Shown piece after piece: positions 37,210 to 45,284 of a stretch of DNA of 64,000 nt. Position 1 is the stretch's first letter, and the number at the start of each line of letters is the position of its first letter. The stretch is from Chloroflexota bacterium. GTDB lineage: Bacteria > Chloroflexota > UBA11872 > VXOZ01. The stretch is taken from assembly GCA_958295775.1 (NCBI GenBank), contig CATQHC010000006.1, forward strand, positions 62,001 to 126,000, read 5' to 3'. The translations under genes were made by a program, and so were the position numbers. The notes under the pieces were generated by a model that was not told the DNA's origin, ran no database searches, and saw only the letters and a list, made by a program, of their open reading frames with translations.

Positions 37210-37741
37210 TTCTCGCTCCTATACGCATTACAAATCGACACTACAAAACCAAAGATTCTACCAAGGGACACTACCGCCACGGTACCATTCACTACGCTGC
37301 GGGGTGACTTCTCTTCAAGACCTCGTCTCTAGCTGCCGTGGCTTGGCGAAAGCGGTTGTGACACTACATCGGACAGGACCGACCGGAGAGACATTGCGTC
37401 CTACGCACACCGCTGTTAAGAGGGTGTGCCAACGGCCCCGGCCATTTACTTTGCGCAGGCGCATTCGGCGCCGCTCGACGCACCGTCATCGCTATCCGCT
37501 TTGGCCGTGCGTCTCAAGTGCATGCCTGAGTCCGCGGTCGCCGCACATTGCCCCGGACCACTGCTATTTTCGCCTCTATCAAGTATATAACCACTGGTAT
37601 GCGTTAAGAAAGTGTAAAGGCGTCTGCCAAGGCACTTAGGCGCGATTTTGCCGCAACACGCTGCACCTTCGCCGCCAAACGCCCGGAATTCGTCAATTCC
37701 CTGCAAAGGCTCTCCCAGTCGGCCGCTACCCAGAGCAGGCA
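37210..37741. other. Gap upstream of acpP, no gene seen
   Basis: 532 bases between the bioY stop and the acpP start. Reading frames that cross it are continuations of the bioY shadow or short and unlike protein. It presumably holds the promoter of the acpP run; no clear -35/-10 pair, terminator or repeat stands out. Confidence 0.6.
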
Positions 37742-38338
37742 TCACTTCTTTGCGCCCGGCAGGGTCAGACCCAAGCGCGTGCCGCCATACACCAAGGCGA
37801 CGGCGATGACTGCCTTGGCAATGTCTATCAAGACAAACGGCTCCACACCATTGCGATAGGCGAGCAACCACGGACTTTGCTCTTCTCTTGCCAGGAAATA
37901 CCATTGCGACAGATGGTACCAACCCAGGACGTAGATCACCGCAATGCCCGCCAGCGCCGCGACGATCGACCAACGCTGCCCCAGCCAGAGCGCCAAAACG
38001 CCGACCAGTGGGGCGGCAATGAGAAAGCCCCAGATGTACCCGCCGGTAGGCCCCAGCAACCACGCGATGCCGGCGCCGCCGCCGGAGAAAACCGGCAGGC
38101 CCACGATGCCGGCGCCAATGTATTCGGCCAGCGCGAGGAATGACTGCCGCGGGGTGAGGCTGAGGCCGATGAGCAGCACGACCAATACCTGCAGCGTGAT
38201 GGGCACCGGCGTAAACCACAGGTGAAACTCCGCCCGCGCCGCCACGGCCACCAAGGCCGCGGCGAAGGTCGCAATCGCAACTGACGTAAGAATACTGCGG
38301 GCGCGCGCGCCGCTGAGAATCGTCTCCCGTGCCGTCAT
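37742..38338 (-). CDS. bioY: Biotin transporter substrate-binding subunit BioY
   Basis: 198 residues with about six membrane helices. Typical BioY features are TPVPITLQVLVVLL near residue 45, LALAEYIGAGIVGLPVFSGG, and GPTGGYIWGF. It is the S-component of an ECF transporter; the shared ECF ATPases and EcfT are not in the window. AAGGAG precedes ATG 38338. Its place beside accB, whose product needs biotin, fits supply of the cofactor to acetyl-CoA carboxylase. Confidence 0.92.
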   Translation of the reverse strand: MTARETILSGARARSILTSVAIATFAAALVAVAARAEFHLWFTPVPITLQVLVVLLIGLSLTPRQSFLALAEYIGAGIVGLPVFSGGGAGIAWLLGPTGGYIWGFLIAAPLVGVLALWLGQRWSIVAALAGIAVIYVLGWYHLSQWYFLAREEQSPWLLAYRNGVEPFVLIDIAKAVIAVALVYGGTRLGLTLPGAKK

Positions 38339-38575
38339 CCTTTCATCTCCTTGTTTCCAGTTCTACCTCAACTATGGGAATACCAGTTGCAGAGTATCGC
38401 TGCGTCAACGCGCGCGCCCGGCAGCCCCTGGTCCGGTACGCCGGTTTATGCCCACTCTCGCAGGACACTGCTGCGCGATGCAAATCTAGCTCCTTACGCA
38501 CCAACGTCTACGCAAGAGTGCAACCACCGGCTTTGCGCGCTGCCGTCGTATCGAATCGAGGACAGGCCTCCGGCG

Positions 38576-39022
38576 CTACGATTCATCCGGGCCTGCCGCC
38601 TCTACATCCAGCTCTATAAGCTCTCTTCCGCTCTCTACCATGTCACCGGACTCTACGAGCAAGGCTGTCACCCAGCCGGAACGCTCGGCATGCACCTCGT
38701 TGAATACCTTCATGGCTTCGATGATTGCCACCACCTGGCCGGCTTCGATTAGGTCACCCACTTGCACGAAGGCATCGGCATCGGGGCTCGAGCGGTCGTA
38801 GTAAATGCCGTTCAGGGGCGCCTGAATCGCGGCCCGACTAGGCTTCCGCTCAGCCGGCGCACGCGCAACTTCCACAGGCGCCTGGGGGATGACACCCGGC
38901 CGGCGGCGCAAGTGCACTGCCGTATCGCCAAAGCGAATTTCGACCTCATTCACCGCGGTGCCTTGCAGGGCGGCGATGAGGTCATGCAGGCCCTCCAGCC
39001 AGGCGGAGCCTTCGTCGTTCAT
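38576..39022 (-). CDS. accB: Biotin carboxyl carrier protein of acetyl-CoA carboxylase
   Basis: 148 residues from ATG 39022. The frame opens further to 39073, but the family start fits here, since the N-terminal helix WLEGLHDLIAALQ follows at once; neither start has a strong binding site. An Ala/Pro linker (about 43-66) separates it from the C-terminal biotinyl domain. The biotin attachment site is IEAMKVFNEV with Lys105; most bacteria have EAMKLMNE. It carries carboxybiotin between AccC and the carboxyltransferase. No accC is adjacent. It lies between fabF and bioY. Confidence 0.9.
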   Translation of the reverse strand: MNDEGSAWLEGLHDLIAALQGTAVNEVEIRFGDTAVHLRRRPGVIPQAPVEVARAPAERKPSRAAIQAPLNGIYYDRSSPDADAFVQVGDLIEAGQVVAIIEAMKVFNEVHAERSGWVTALLVESGDMVESGRELIELDVEAAGPDES

Positions 39023-39113
39023 CTTCTTGTCCGATTGCTGCCCGAACTCCACAGTATCCGTTCCAATAACCATTCCAAAATTGTTCTGCTCGGTTGTCTA
39101 ACCCTCACCCTAG

Positions 39114-39134
39114 CCCTCTCCCTGAGGGAGAGGG
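39114..39134. repeat. Family-E hairpin between accB and fabF
   Basis: Perfect 9-bp stem ccctctccc / gggagaggg with loop tga, preceded by ctcaccctag. The same type of element occurs around 24914 and 25123. On the minus strand it follows fabF and could act as a weak terminator or processing site. Confidence 0.65.
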
Positions 39135-39180
39135 GACATGACTGAGACTTTGGCTTGGGAAAGTCCATTCTGAGACAAGC

Positions 39181-40422
39181 CTAGGCTTCGAAACGTGTGA
39201 AAAGAAGACTTGCATTGTGACCGCCAAAGCCAAAGCTATTGTTCATGGCCGCGTGAATCTCGACGTCCCGCGCGCTGTTGGGCACATAGTCCAAGTCACA
39301 ATCGGGATCGGGCTCTACATAGTTGATAGTTGGCGGAATACGGTTTTCGCCAATTGCCTTTAGGCAGAAGACGGACTCCACACCGCCCGCGCCGCCGAGC
39401 AAGTGGCCGGTCATGGACTTGGTGGAACTTACGGCAAGCGCGCCGGCATGCTCGCCGAACGTCGCCTTAATCGCTTGCGTTTCCGCCCGGTCGTTGAGGG
39501 GCGTGGAAGTGCCGTGGGCATTGATGTACTGCACCTCATGCGGCTGGAGCTCCGCCTGTGCCAATGCGCTCTGCATGGCGCGGGCCGCGCCTTCGCCATC
39601 CTCCGGTGGGGCGGTAATGTGACTGGCGTCCGCCGTGGCGCCGTAGCCCGCGACCTCACCGTATATGCGTGCGTCGCGGTCGAGCGCATGCTCCAGACTT
39701 TCGAGCACCAGCACCCCGGATCCTTCGCCCACTACGAAGCCATCACGCTGCTTCTCAAATGGACGCGACGCAGCCGCCGGCGCGTCGTTCCGGGTGGAGA
39801 GCGCGCGCATGGCGGCAAAGCCGGCAATCGTCATGGGCGTTACGGCGGCCTCGCTGCTGCCGCAGAACATCACGTCGGCGTCGCCGCGCCGTATTGCCGC
39901 CGCGCCTTCGCCGACGGCATGCGCGCCGGTGGCGCAGGCCGAGACAACCGCAAGGTTCGGCCCGCGCAGGCCGAAGCGAATTGAGATTGCCCCGGCCGCC
40001 GTATCCGTAAGCAGCATGGGGATGAGAAACGGGCTCAAGCGGCTGGGTCCGCGCGCGGCCATGACCGCAAACTGCGCTTCAAGTGACTCGATGCCGCCAA
40101 TACCGGAGCCGACAAAGACGCCGATGCGCGCGGAATTCTCCGCAGTTATCGCCAGGCCTGAGTCGTCGAGGGCTTCCTGGGCCGCAGCCACCGCGTACTG
40201 AGTAAAGCGGTCCATCCGCCGTGCCTCGCGCGCATCCACGTACATGCGCGCGTCGAAGTCCTTGACCTCACCGGCAATCTGCGCGGCGAAGCCCTCTGTA
40301 TCAAAGCGGCTGATGCGCGTAATCCCCGCTGTACCCGCACACACGGCGCGCCACGAGTCCGCCACGGTATTCCCCACAGGGGTTACCGCGCCCATGCCGG
40401 TGACAACAATACGCGTACGCAC
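39181..40422 (-). CDS. fabF: 3-oxoacyl-ACP synthase II
   Basis: 413 residues of the thiolase fold. The active-site Cys163 lies in SACATGAHAVG; the two catalytic histidines are in NAHGTSTPLND and SMTGHLLGGAGGVE, and the phenylalanine gate is in NNSFGFGGHN. It extends acyl-ACP with malonyl-ACP in fatty-acid synthesis. The start is GTG 40422 after GAGGATAC. It is the first gene of the minus-strand fatty-acid block (fabF-accB-bioY-acpP). Confidence 0.95.
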   Translation of the reverse strand: MRTRIVVTGMGAVTPVGNTVADSWRAVCAGTAGITRISRFDTEGFAAQIAGEVKDFDARMYVDAREARRMDRFTQYAVAAAQEALDDSGLAITAENSARIGVFVGSGIGGIESLEAQFAVMAARGPSRLSPFLIPMLLTDTAAGAISIRFGLRGPNLAVVSACATGAHAVGEGAAAIRRGDADVMFCGSSEAAVTPMTIAGFAAMRALSTRNDAPAAASRPFEKQRDGFVVGEGSGVLVLESLEHALDRDARIYGEVAGYGATADASHITAPPEDGEGAARAMQSALAQAELQPHEVQYINAHGTSTPLNDRAETQAIKATFGEHAGALAVSSTKSMTGHLLGGAGGVESVFCLKAIGENRIPPTINYVEPDPDCDLDYVPNSARDVEIHAAMNNSFGFGGHNASLLFTRFEA

Positions 40423-40800
40423 CGTATCCTCATTCCATGATCTAAGAGCGGCGTGGCGCCTCAGGAGAAGCCGTCGCGGTAGCGAATCTCAATCACTTCT
40501 ACGAAGCGCCTTGCTTGGAGCAGTGTACGTTTCGCGCCAAGAGGCGGGGGACAAGCCCCCGCGCTACAACGGAGTAGCGAGCGTTCGCGTAGCACGAGAA
40601 CATTAACTGAATCCAAGCGCTTAGCGCAATTATACAACCTTGCTAGGGAAAATATGGAAATGCGTTCCGTTCGCCTTGAGCCTGCCTGTCCTGAGCACTT
40701 CGACAAGCTCAGCACAGGCTTATCGAAGGGTCGAAAGGTGAACAGGCGCATTAACAGCCCACACCGCACGGTCGCTGCACATTCGCCAAAGCGCATTTGG
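40423..40800. other. Gap upstream of fabF with repeats B and C
   Basis: A family-B palindrome lies at 40543-40567 and a family-C element at 40697-40730, the latter with its partner tatcgaaggg making a small hairpin. No gene is supported. The promoter of fabF is expected near 40440-40520, but none is clear. Confidence 0.65.
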
Positions 40801-41919
40801 TCATGCGCCTAGGAACCTACTCGCCAACCACGGCGCCAAGTCCAGTTCAGTTTTGCCTTCCATAATCCACTTGGCGTTGTACTCGCCGAGCGCCACGGAG
40901 AACTTGAAGCCGCGGCCGCTCCAACCGCAATCGAGAAAAAGGTTTTCGTATCCCGCAATGTAGCCCAACAGAGGTTTCAGGTCGGGCGTATCGTCATAGC
41001 AAGTCTGGTATGCGCCCTGGAAGCGGCCGCGCTTCATCTTGGGCAGCCGCCTTTCGATCACTTCCGTCGTCCAGTCCACCATCCACTGCGGCGGCACGGC
41101 GTTCGTGGGGTCCGGTTCGATCTTCACCAGCGGGTCGCGGCGGTCACATAAGACGCGGAAGTGCTTATTGTGCCAGGGAATTATGGCAAGCTCCACGCTA
41201 AACACGGGCGGGCGGTCGTAGAAGTCCGGCGGCTGGCGGTAGAATGACACGCCGACCTGCGAGGGTTGAATGGGGAGGCGCAAACCGGCGGAACGCGCCA
41301 CTTTGTGGCTCCACGGCCCACAGGCGAGGACGACTTTGCCCGGCACGATTGAACCGCCGGGGGTTTCCAGCCGTTCAATGCGCCCGTTCTTGGCATGAAT
41401 GTGGGTAACCGGTGTGAATTCTCTTATTTCCGCCCCGTAGGACCGCGCGCCCGCCACGAACGACTGCATGGTGCGGTAGGCATCGACATTGCCGGTCTCG
41501 CCGTAGAGCAGCGCCGCGCCCGCGCCCTCCAGGTTGGCTTCCGGGTAGTAATCCTTGGCCTCGTCGAGCGTGATGGCGCGGGCCGCCGAGCCATTCTTCC
41601 TTGCCCTCGCGGCAGCCTGTTCGGCTAAATCCATAGCATTGAAGAGATTTAAGATGCCATATTTGAAGAAACCGCAATCTCCGCCAATGACGTCGGAAAA
41701 ATTGTCGTAGATATCGCGGGCGCGTACTGCCAGTTTGGCGATGGTGTCCGTCATTTCGGCCTGCTGGCCGCACATCGCGCCGGACATGGAACTCGTGCCC
41801 GAGCCGATGGTTTTGCGCTCGCAGAGCACAACCTTGCCCGCGCCGGCTTTCGCGAGATGATACGTGATCGTCGTGCCGACAATCCCACCGCCAATGACAA
41901 CGACGTCTGCGGTTTCCAT
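40801..41919 (-). CDS. FAD-dependent amino acid/amine oxidase (DAO family)
   Basis: 372 residues. The N-terminal dinucleotide motif is VVVIGGGIVGTTITYHLA, followed by ERKTIGSGTSSMSGAMCG; the C-terminus has NLFLDCGWSGRGFKFSVALG, the flavin-contact loop of the D-amino acid oxidase / sarcosine oxidase beta / glycine oxidase group. It likely oxidises a secondary or D-amino acid with oxygen or a quinone as acceptor. No Rossmann-type NAD site is visible beyond FAD. GAGGAAAG precedes ATG 41919. The real substrate cannot be told from sequence. Confidence 0.82.
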   Translation of the reverse strand: METADVVVIGGGIVGTTITYHLAKAGAGKVVLCERKTIGSGTSSMSGAMCGQQAEMTDTIAKLAVRARDIYDNFSDVIGGDCGFFKYGILNLFNAMDLAEQAAARARKNGSAARAITLDEAKDYYPEANLEGAGAALLYGETGNVDAYRTMQSFVAGARSYGAEIREFTPVTHIHAKNGRIERLETPGGSIVPGKVVLACGPWSHKVARSAGLRLPIQPSQVGVSFYRQPPDFYDRPPVFSVELAIIPWHNKHFRVLCDRRDPLVKIEPDPTNAVPPQWMVDWTTEVIERRLPKMKRGRFQGAYQTCYDDTPDLKPLLGYIAGYENLFLDCGWSGRGFKFSVALGEYNAKWIMEGKTELDLAPWLASRFLGA

Positions 41920-42114
41920 AATTTCGCTGCTTTCCTCTCGTACCCAGTAGGTTAACGCCTGTCTATTTTGGTGCGCAGTATTGCCACTATTCTAGACGCA
42001 ACGCGGTTGCGCCGTACACTTTCAGGCCTTGAGGCGTTTGTGGTGGGGAAATGCCGCCGTACGCGTGATTCTGATTGCGGTGGATGTGCCGGACTGTGTG
42101 CCGTTCTTGGGTTC

Positions 42115-43023
42115 TCAGTCGTTCAGGTGGTCGGCGATTTCGCGGTTGGTGGTGGCCCAGCAACCGCCGGGCTTGTCCAGCGCGTGGCGCAATACCGAAT
42201 CAACCATGTCGCAGTGGGGATCGCGCGCGGCGATGTCCGACGGATGGCAGCACAGGCTGAAGATTTGCTTGTTCTCATGGGCGTAGTCCACGCCGGCTTT
42301 GATGAGATCGATGAACTCCCAGCGGTCCAGGTCCATGTGCCGGAAGGCCCAGATGGACGTGATCCCCATGAGAGGAATTTCCAGCAGGCCGTTGGGATAG
42401 CGATAGGGCTGCAGCACGTTAAGACTGGCGCGAAACGCCGCCTCGAGCTCTTCCCGGGGCTGGTGCCGCTCGGTATGGTCTACGGGATAGTGATAGTTGG
42501 CCGAGGCAAACCGAAAGCCTTCGTCCTTGAGCAGGTCTTGCACCTCAGGCACGTCGTCGAGCCCGCCAGCGAAACCGCCCGGCGTCCGGAAGCCCTGGGG
42601 CCTCTCACCCAATTTTTCTTCGATTGCCTCGTTCGTCTGCCGGACTTCCCGTCGAATTACTTCCAAAGGCGTGAGCCCAACCGCACGCCAGGGGGCGGCG
42701 GCGTATACTTCCTGCAACCCGGCGATATTCTTGGCTTTCACGTTCACGTGGGTGTACGTATGGTTATCGATGGCGTGACCGTCGTCCACGAGTTGCTTGA
42801 GGTAGTCGATGTCCGGGTCTTCCAGCGCGCTGCCCACCAGGAAGAACTGCAATTCGACCCCATAGCTCTTCGCAATTTCGCTCATCTTTCGCAGGTAGAG
42901 CTTGGTCGCCTCGTCGATCTCCCCTTTGCGATGATTCCACCGCGACGTCCAGTAAGGAAAATTGGGAGTCATCTCAATATCGAACGTCAGACTAAGAGAG
43001 AACTCGGAGCCGTTTGGGAACAT
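42115..43023 (-). CDS. NodB-type polysaccharide deacetylase, copy 1
   Basis: 302 residues of the carbohydrate esterase 4 (NodB) fold. Motif 1 is LTFDIEM (the classical TFDD is changed to FDIE), motif 2 is DNHTYTHVN (the two metal histidines), and motif 3 FRTPGG. The late motif is probably CCHPSDIA. No signal peptide is visible, so it may act in the cytoplasm, as for the PuuE allantoinase-type and related members; the substrate could be a small amide rather than a polymer. It shares the whole length with the copy at 43348-44256. GGAAG precedes ATG 43023. Confidence 0.8.
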   Translation of the reverse strand: MFPNGSEFSLSLTFDIEMTPNFPYWTSRWNHRKGEIDEATKLYLRKMSEIAKSYGVELQFFLVGSALEDPDIDYLKQLVDDGHAIDNHTYTHVNVKAKNIAGLQEVYAAAPWRAVGLTPLEVIRREVRQTNEAIEEKLGERPQGFRTPGGFAGGLDDVPEVQDLLKDEGFRFASANYHYPVDHTERHQPREELEAAFRASLNVLQPYRYPNGLLEIPLMGITSIWAFRHMDLDRWEFIDLIKAGVDYAHENKQIFSLCCHPSDIAARDPHCDMVDSVLRHALDKPGGCWATTNREIADHLND

Positions 43024-43347
43024 GTGCTCTTCCTTTTGTCAAAGTGGATGAAACTTCCGAAATCTCCGCGTCGCTGTCTTCTGTGCGTTGCGAGCACCTT
43101 GTCCAAAGTGATGCTGTTCTTACGGCCAAGGGCGGGGGACAAGCCCCACTTCTGTCGCATTAAACGCAATGGCAAGAAAACCACGCCTAACATCTCCGGT
43201 AGCGCAGGTTTGCAACCTGCGTCGCTGTAAGTTCAATCCTGTTTCGTGTCCGTTTTCTTGATCGGGCGGGGGACAAGCCCCCGCGCTACGGTCGGTCAAG
43301 GGCACTTGAGCTTGTTCTGTACGTGCAAGCCTGCTGAGCCCAAGTGC
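43024..43347. other. Gap between the two NodB-like genes with repeats A and B
   Basis: Holds family-B palindromes at 43131-43148 (half copy) and 43264-43289 (full copy) and a family-A palindrome at 43196-43222. The three lie in the space between the duplicated genes; no gene is supported. Confidence 0.7.
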
Positions 43348-44256
43348 TTAGTTCAGCGTATGGGCGACCATCTCTTGGTTTGTCGTCACCCAACAGCCGC
43401 CGGGTTTCTCCAATGCGTAGCGCAACACGCCGTGCAGCATGTCGCAGTGCGGGTCGCGGACGGCGAGCACCGGCGGATGGAAGCAGAGACTCAGCACCTG
43501 CCGGTTGGCGTGGGCATGGTCGATGCCGTGCTTGAGCACGTTGATGAAATCCCAACGGTCCAGATCCAATACACGAAACGCCCAAATGTCCGTGATGCCC
43601 GCCAGGGCAATCTCCGGCAATCCGTTCGGATAGCGGTAAGGTTGCAGCGTGTCGATGCTCGTCTCCATCGCCTGATTCAACACGTCCGCCGTCGGGCGCT
43701 TCTTTTGCGGATCTACCGGAAAGTAGTAGCGTGCCGAGGCGTACTGCATGCCCGCATCGCTCAGGACTTCCTGCACGGCGGGCACATCGTCAAGGCCGTT
43801 GTTGAAACCGCCGGGCGTGCGGAAGCCGGTTGGCGCGGCGCCGAGCTTCTCGGTAATCGCCGTGGAGGTCTGCTGCACTTCGCGTCTGAGGCAGGCCAAC
43901 GCATCCAGGCCGGCGGCCCGCCAGGGCGCGTTCTTGTACACCGGCTGAAGCTGGGGAATCTCCTTCGCCTTCACGTTCACGTGGTGAAAGGTATGGTTAT
44001 CCACCGCGTGCCCTTCGGCCACCATGCGCTTGAGGTAATCGATGTTTGCGTCTTCCAGCGCGCTTCCCACGAGGAAATACTGGAATTTGACCCCGTATTC
44101 CTGCGCAACGTCGAGCATCTTGCCCATATAGAGCTTGCTGTCTTCGTCGATGGCGCCCTTGCGATGGTCCCAGACTGATGTCCAATAGGGGAAGTTGCTG
44201 CACATTTCAATGTCGAACGTCAGACTGAGGCCGAAATCCGCGCCATTTGGGTACAT
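43348..44256 (-). CDS. NodB-type polysaccharide deacetylase, copy 2
   Basis: 302 residues, the same length as copy 1 and clearly its paralogue: both read LTFDIEM, QYFLVGSALED (QFFLVGSALED in copy 1), DNHTFHHVNVKAK and GFRTPGGF, with similar C-terminal CFHPPVLAVRDPHCDM. The pair gives a tandem duplication. The repeated variant motif FDIE argues for a shared, unusual substrate. AGGAGAGG precedes ATG 44256. Confidence 0.8.
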   Translation of the reverse strand: MYPNGADFGLSLTFDIEMCSNFPYWTSVWDHRKGAIDEDSKLYMGKMLDVAQEYGVKFQYFLVGSALEDANIDYLKRMVAEGHAVDNHTFHHVNVKAKEIPQLQPVYKNAPWRAAGLDALACLRREVQQTSTAITEKLGAAPTGFRTPGGFNNGLDDVPAVQEVLSDAGMQYASARYYFPVDPQKKRPTADVLNQAMETSIDTLQPYRYPNGLPEIALAGITDIWAFRVLDLDRWDFINVLKHGIDHAHANRQVLSLCFHPPVLAVRDPHCDMLHGVLRYALEKPGGCWVTTNQEMVAHTLN

Positions 44257-44420
44257 GCGTCCTCTCCTGTGCTACATAGAATGCGCTCGCATACGCTGGA
44301 GTACTGCCTCTACGACTAGACCTCGCTGCCAGACCTGAGTGGCAATTGTGAAACATTGCTTCCGAAGCACGGACTGGGGTGAATCAAGCCGCAATGAAGC
44401 TAGTTCGCGGGATGCGTCTT

Positions 44421-44681
44421 CTACGGGCATACCTTGAGTACCACGACTACCAAGCCCCATGCGACAAACAACATTAAACCGAACCGAATCGTCATGCGTA
44501 GTTCGAAATCCCGCACGCTGGCTTGGAACGCCTGCTCATATGCTCTTACACAGGCCGAAGTCTCTTGTCCAATAGCTTCCGGGTCTGCTAGGACACGCCT
44601 ATCGGATCGATCAGAGTTTCGGCTTGCGTTTCGCTGAAGATTATGCCGGCTCACGCCGTTGCCTTCTTGCGCTATCCCCAC
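44421..44681 (-). CDS. Possible small single-span membrane protein
   Basis: Up to 86 residues (GTG start, weak support). The N-terminal half is polar; the C-terminus has a clean membrane helix (RFGLMLFVAWGLVVVVLKVCP) preceded by RDFELRM, so it would be tail-anchored. The start may lie further in. No family is recognised. It sits in a 587-bp gap (44257-44843) that otherwise shows nothing; the frame could be non-coding. Confidence 0.3.
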   Translation of the reverse strand: MGIAQEGNGVSRHNLQRNASRNSDRSDRRVLADPEAIGQETSACVRAYEQAFQASVRDFELRMTIRFGLMLFVAWGLVVVVLKVCP

Positions 44682-44843
44682 TCCTGTTCGCCCACATTCT
44701 CGGTTAGACTGAACTTATGGTTTCCGTTTGTCAAACCCGGTTCCAGGGCCAACAGGCTACTCAAATTCTGGACACCTGAGCATTATACTCACCAATCAAG
44801 AGGTGGGTATGTGATTGCGTCATTCGGGGTGGAAGGAGAAAGC

Positions 44844-45104
44844 CTAGCGCGACTCAAGCATAAACTTGATTGCGGTACGCTCGCCGTTGTCTACCATAAC
44901 TTCGATGAAGGCCGGAATGCAGATGAGGTCAATTCCGCTTGGCGCCAAGTACCCGCGCGCGATTACGACGGACTTGACAGCCTGATTCACGGCGCCCGCG
45001 CCGATAGCCTGAACCTCGACCCGCCCGGCCTCGCGCATTACGCCCGCGATGGCGCCGGCCACGGCCGTTGGCTTCGACTGAGAAGCTACTTTAAGAATCT
45101 CCAT
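44844..45104 (-). CDS. spoVS: Stage V sporulation protein S
   Basis: 86 residues from ATG 45104, exactly the family length; the longer frame to 45140 is less likely, and GGAG lies eight bases before this ATG. The sequence matches SpoVS throughout: MEILKVASQSKPTAVAGA, QAIGAGAVNQAVK, ARGYLAPSGIDLICIPAF, ERTAIKFMLE. SpoVS is a small Alba-like nucleic-acid-binding protein, needed for coat assembly in Bacillus but widely present in non-spore-formers such as Thermus and Chloroflexota. It follows rny by 180 bases, a conserved pairing. Confidence 0.93.
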   Translation of the reverse strand: MEILKVASQSKPTAVAGAIAGVMREAGRVEVQAIGAGAVNQAVKSVVIARGYLAPSGIDLICIPAFIEVMVDNGERTAIKFMLESR

Positions 45105-45284
45105 CAGGTCCGCTCCAGCTTCGATGTTGAGTGCAACCACAATTGCGGAGGAAGGCCGCAGTACCCACTCCTTGAGCGCTTCGCCTCGTACCTGTCTCCC
45201 CTTGTGCCGTTCCTGCTATTTGCTGCGCGCCATGCAGCGGGCGCGTCTGCCGCCGGTCAGCAACGGACAGCGCCCGCACCCCTC

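Noticed and set aside
37446-38219. Minus-strand frame of 257 residues overlapping bioY
   Set aside because: It lies in another frame of the same strand over bioY, which has the membrane profile and family motifs; this one has none.
41968-43230. Plus-strand frame of 420 residues across NodB-like copy 1
   Set aside because: It runs antisense to a gene with clear family motifs and ribosome binding site, and passes through repeats in the gap; a shadow.
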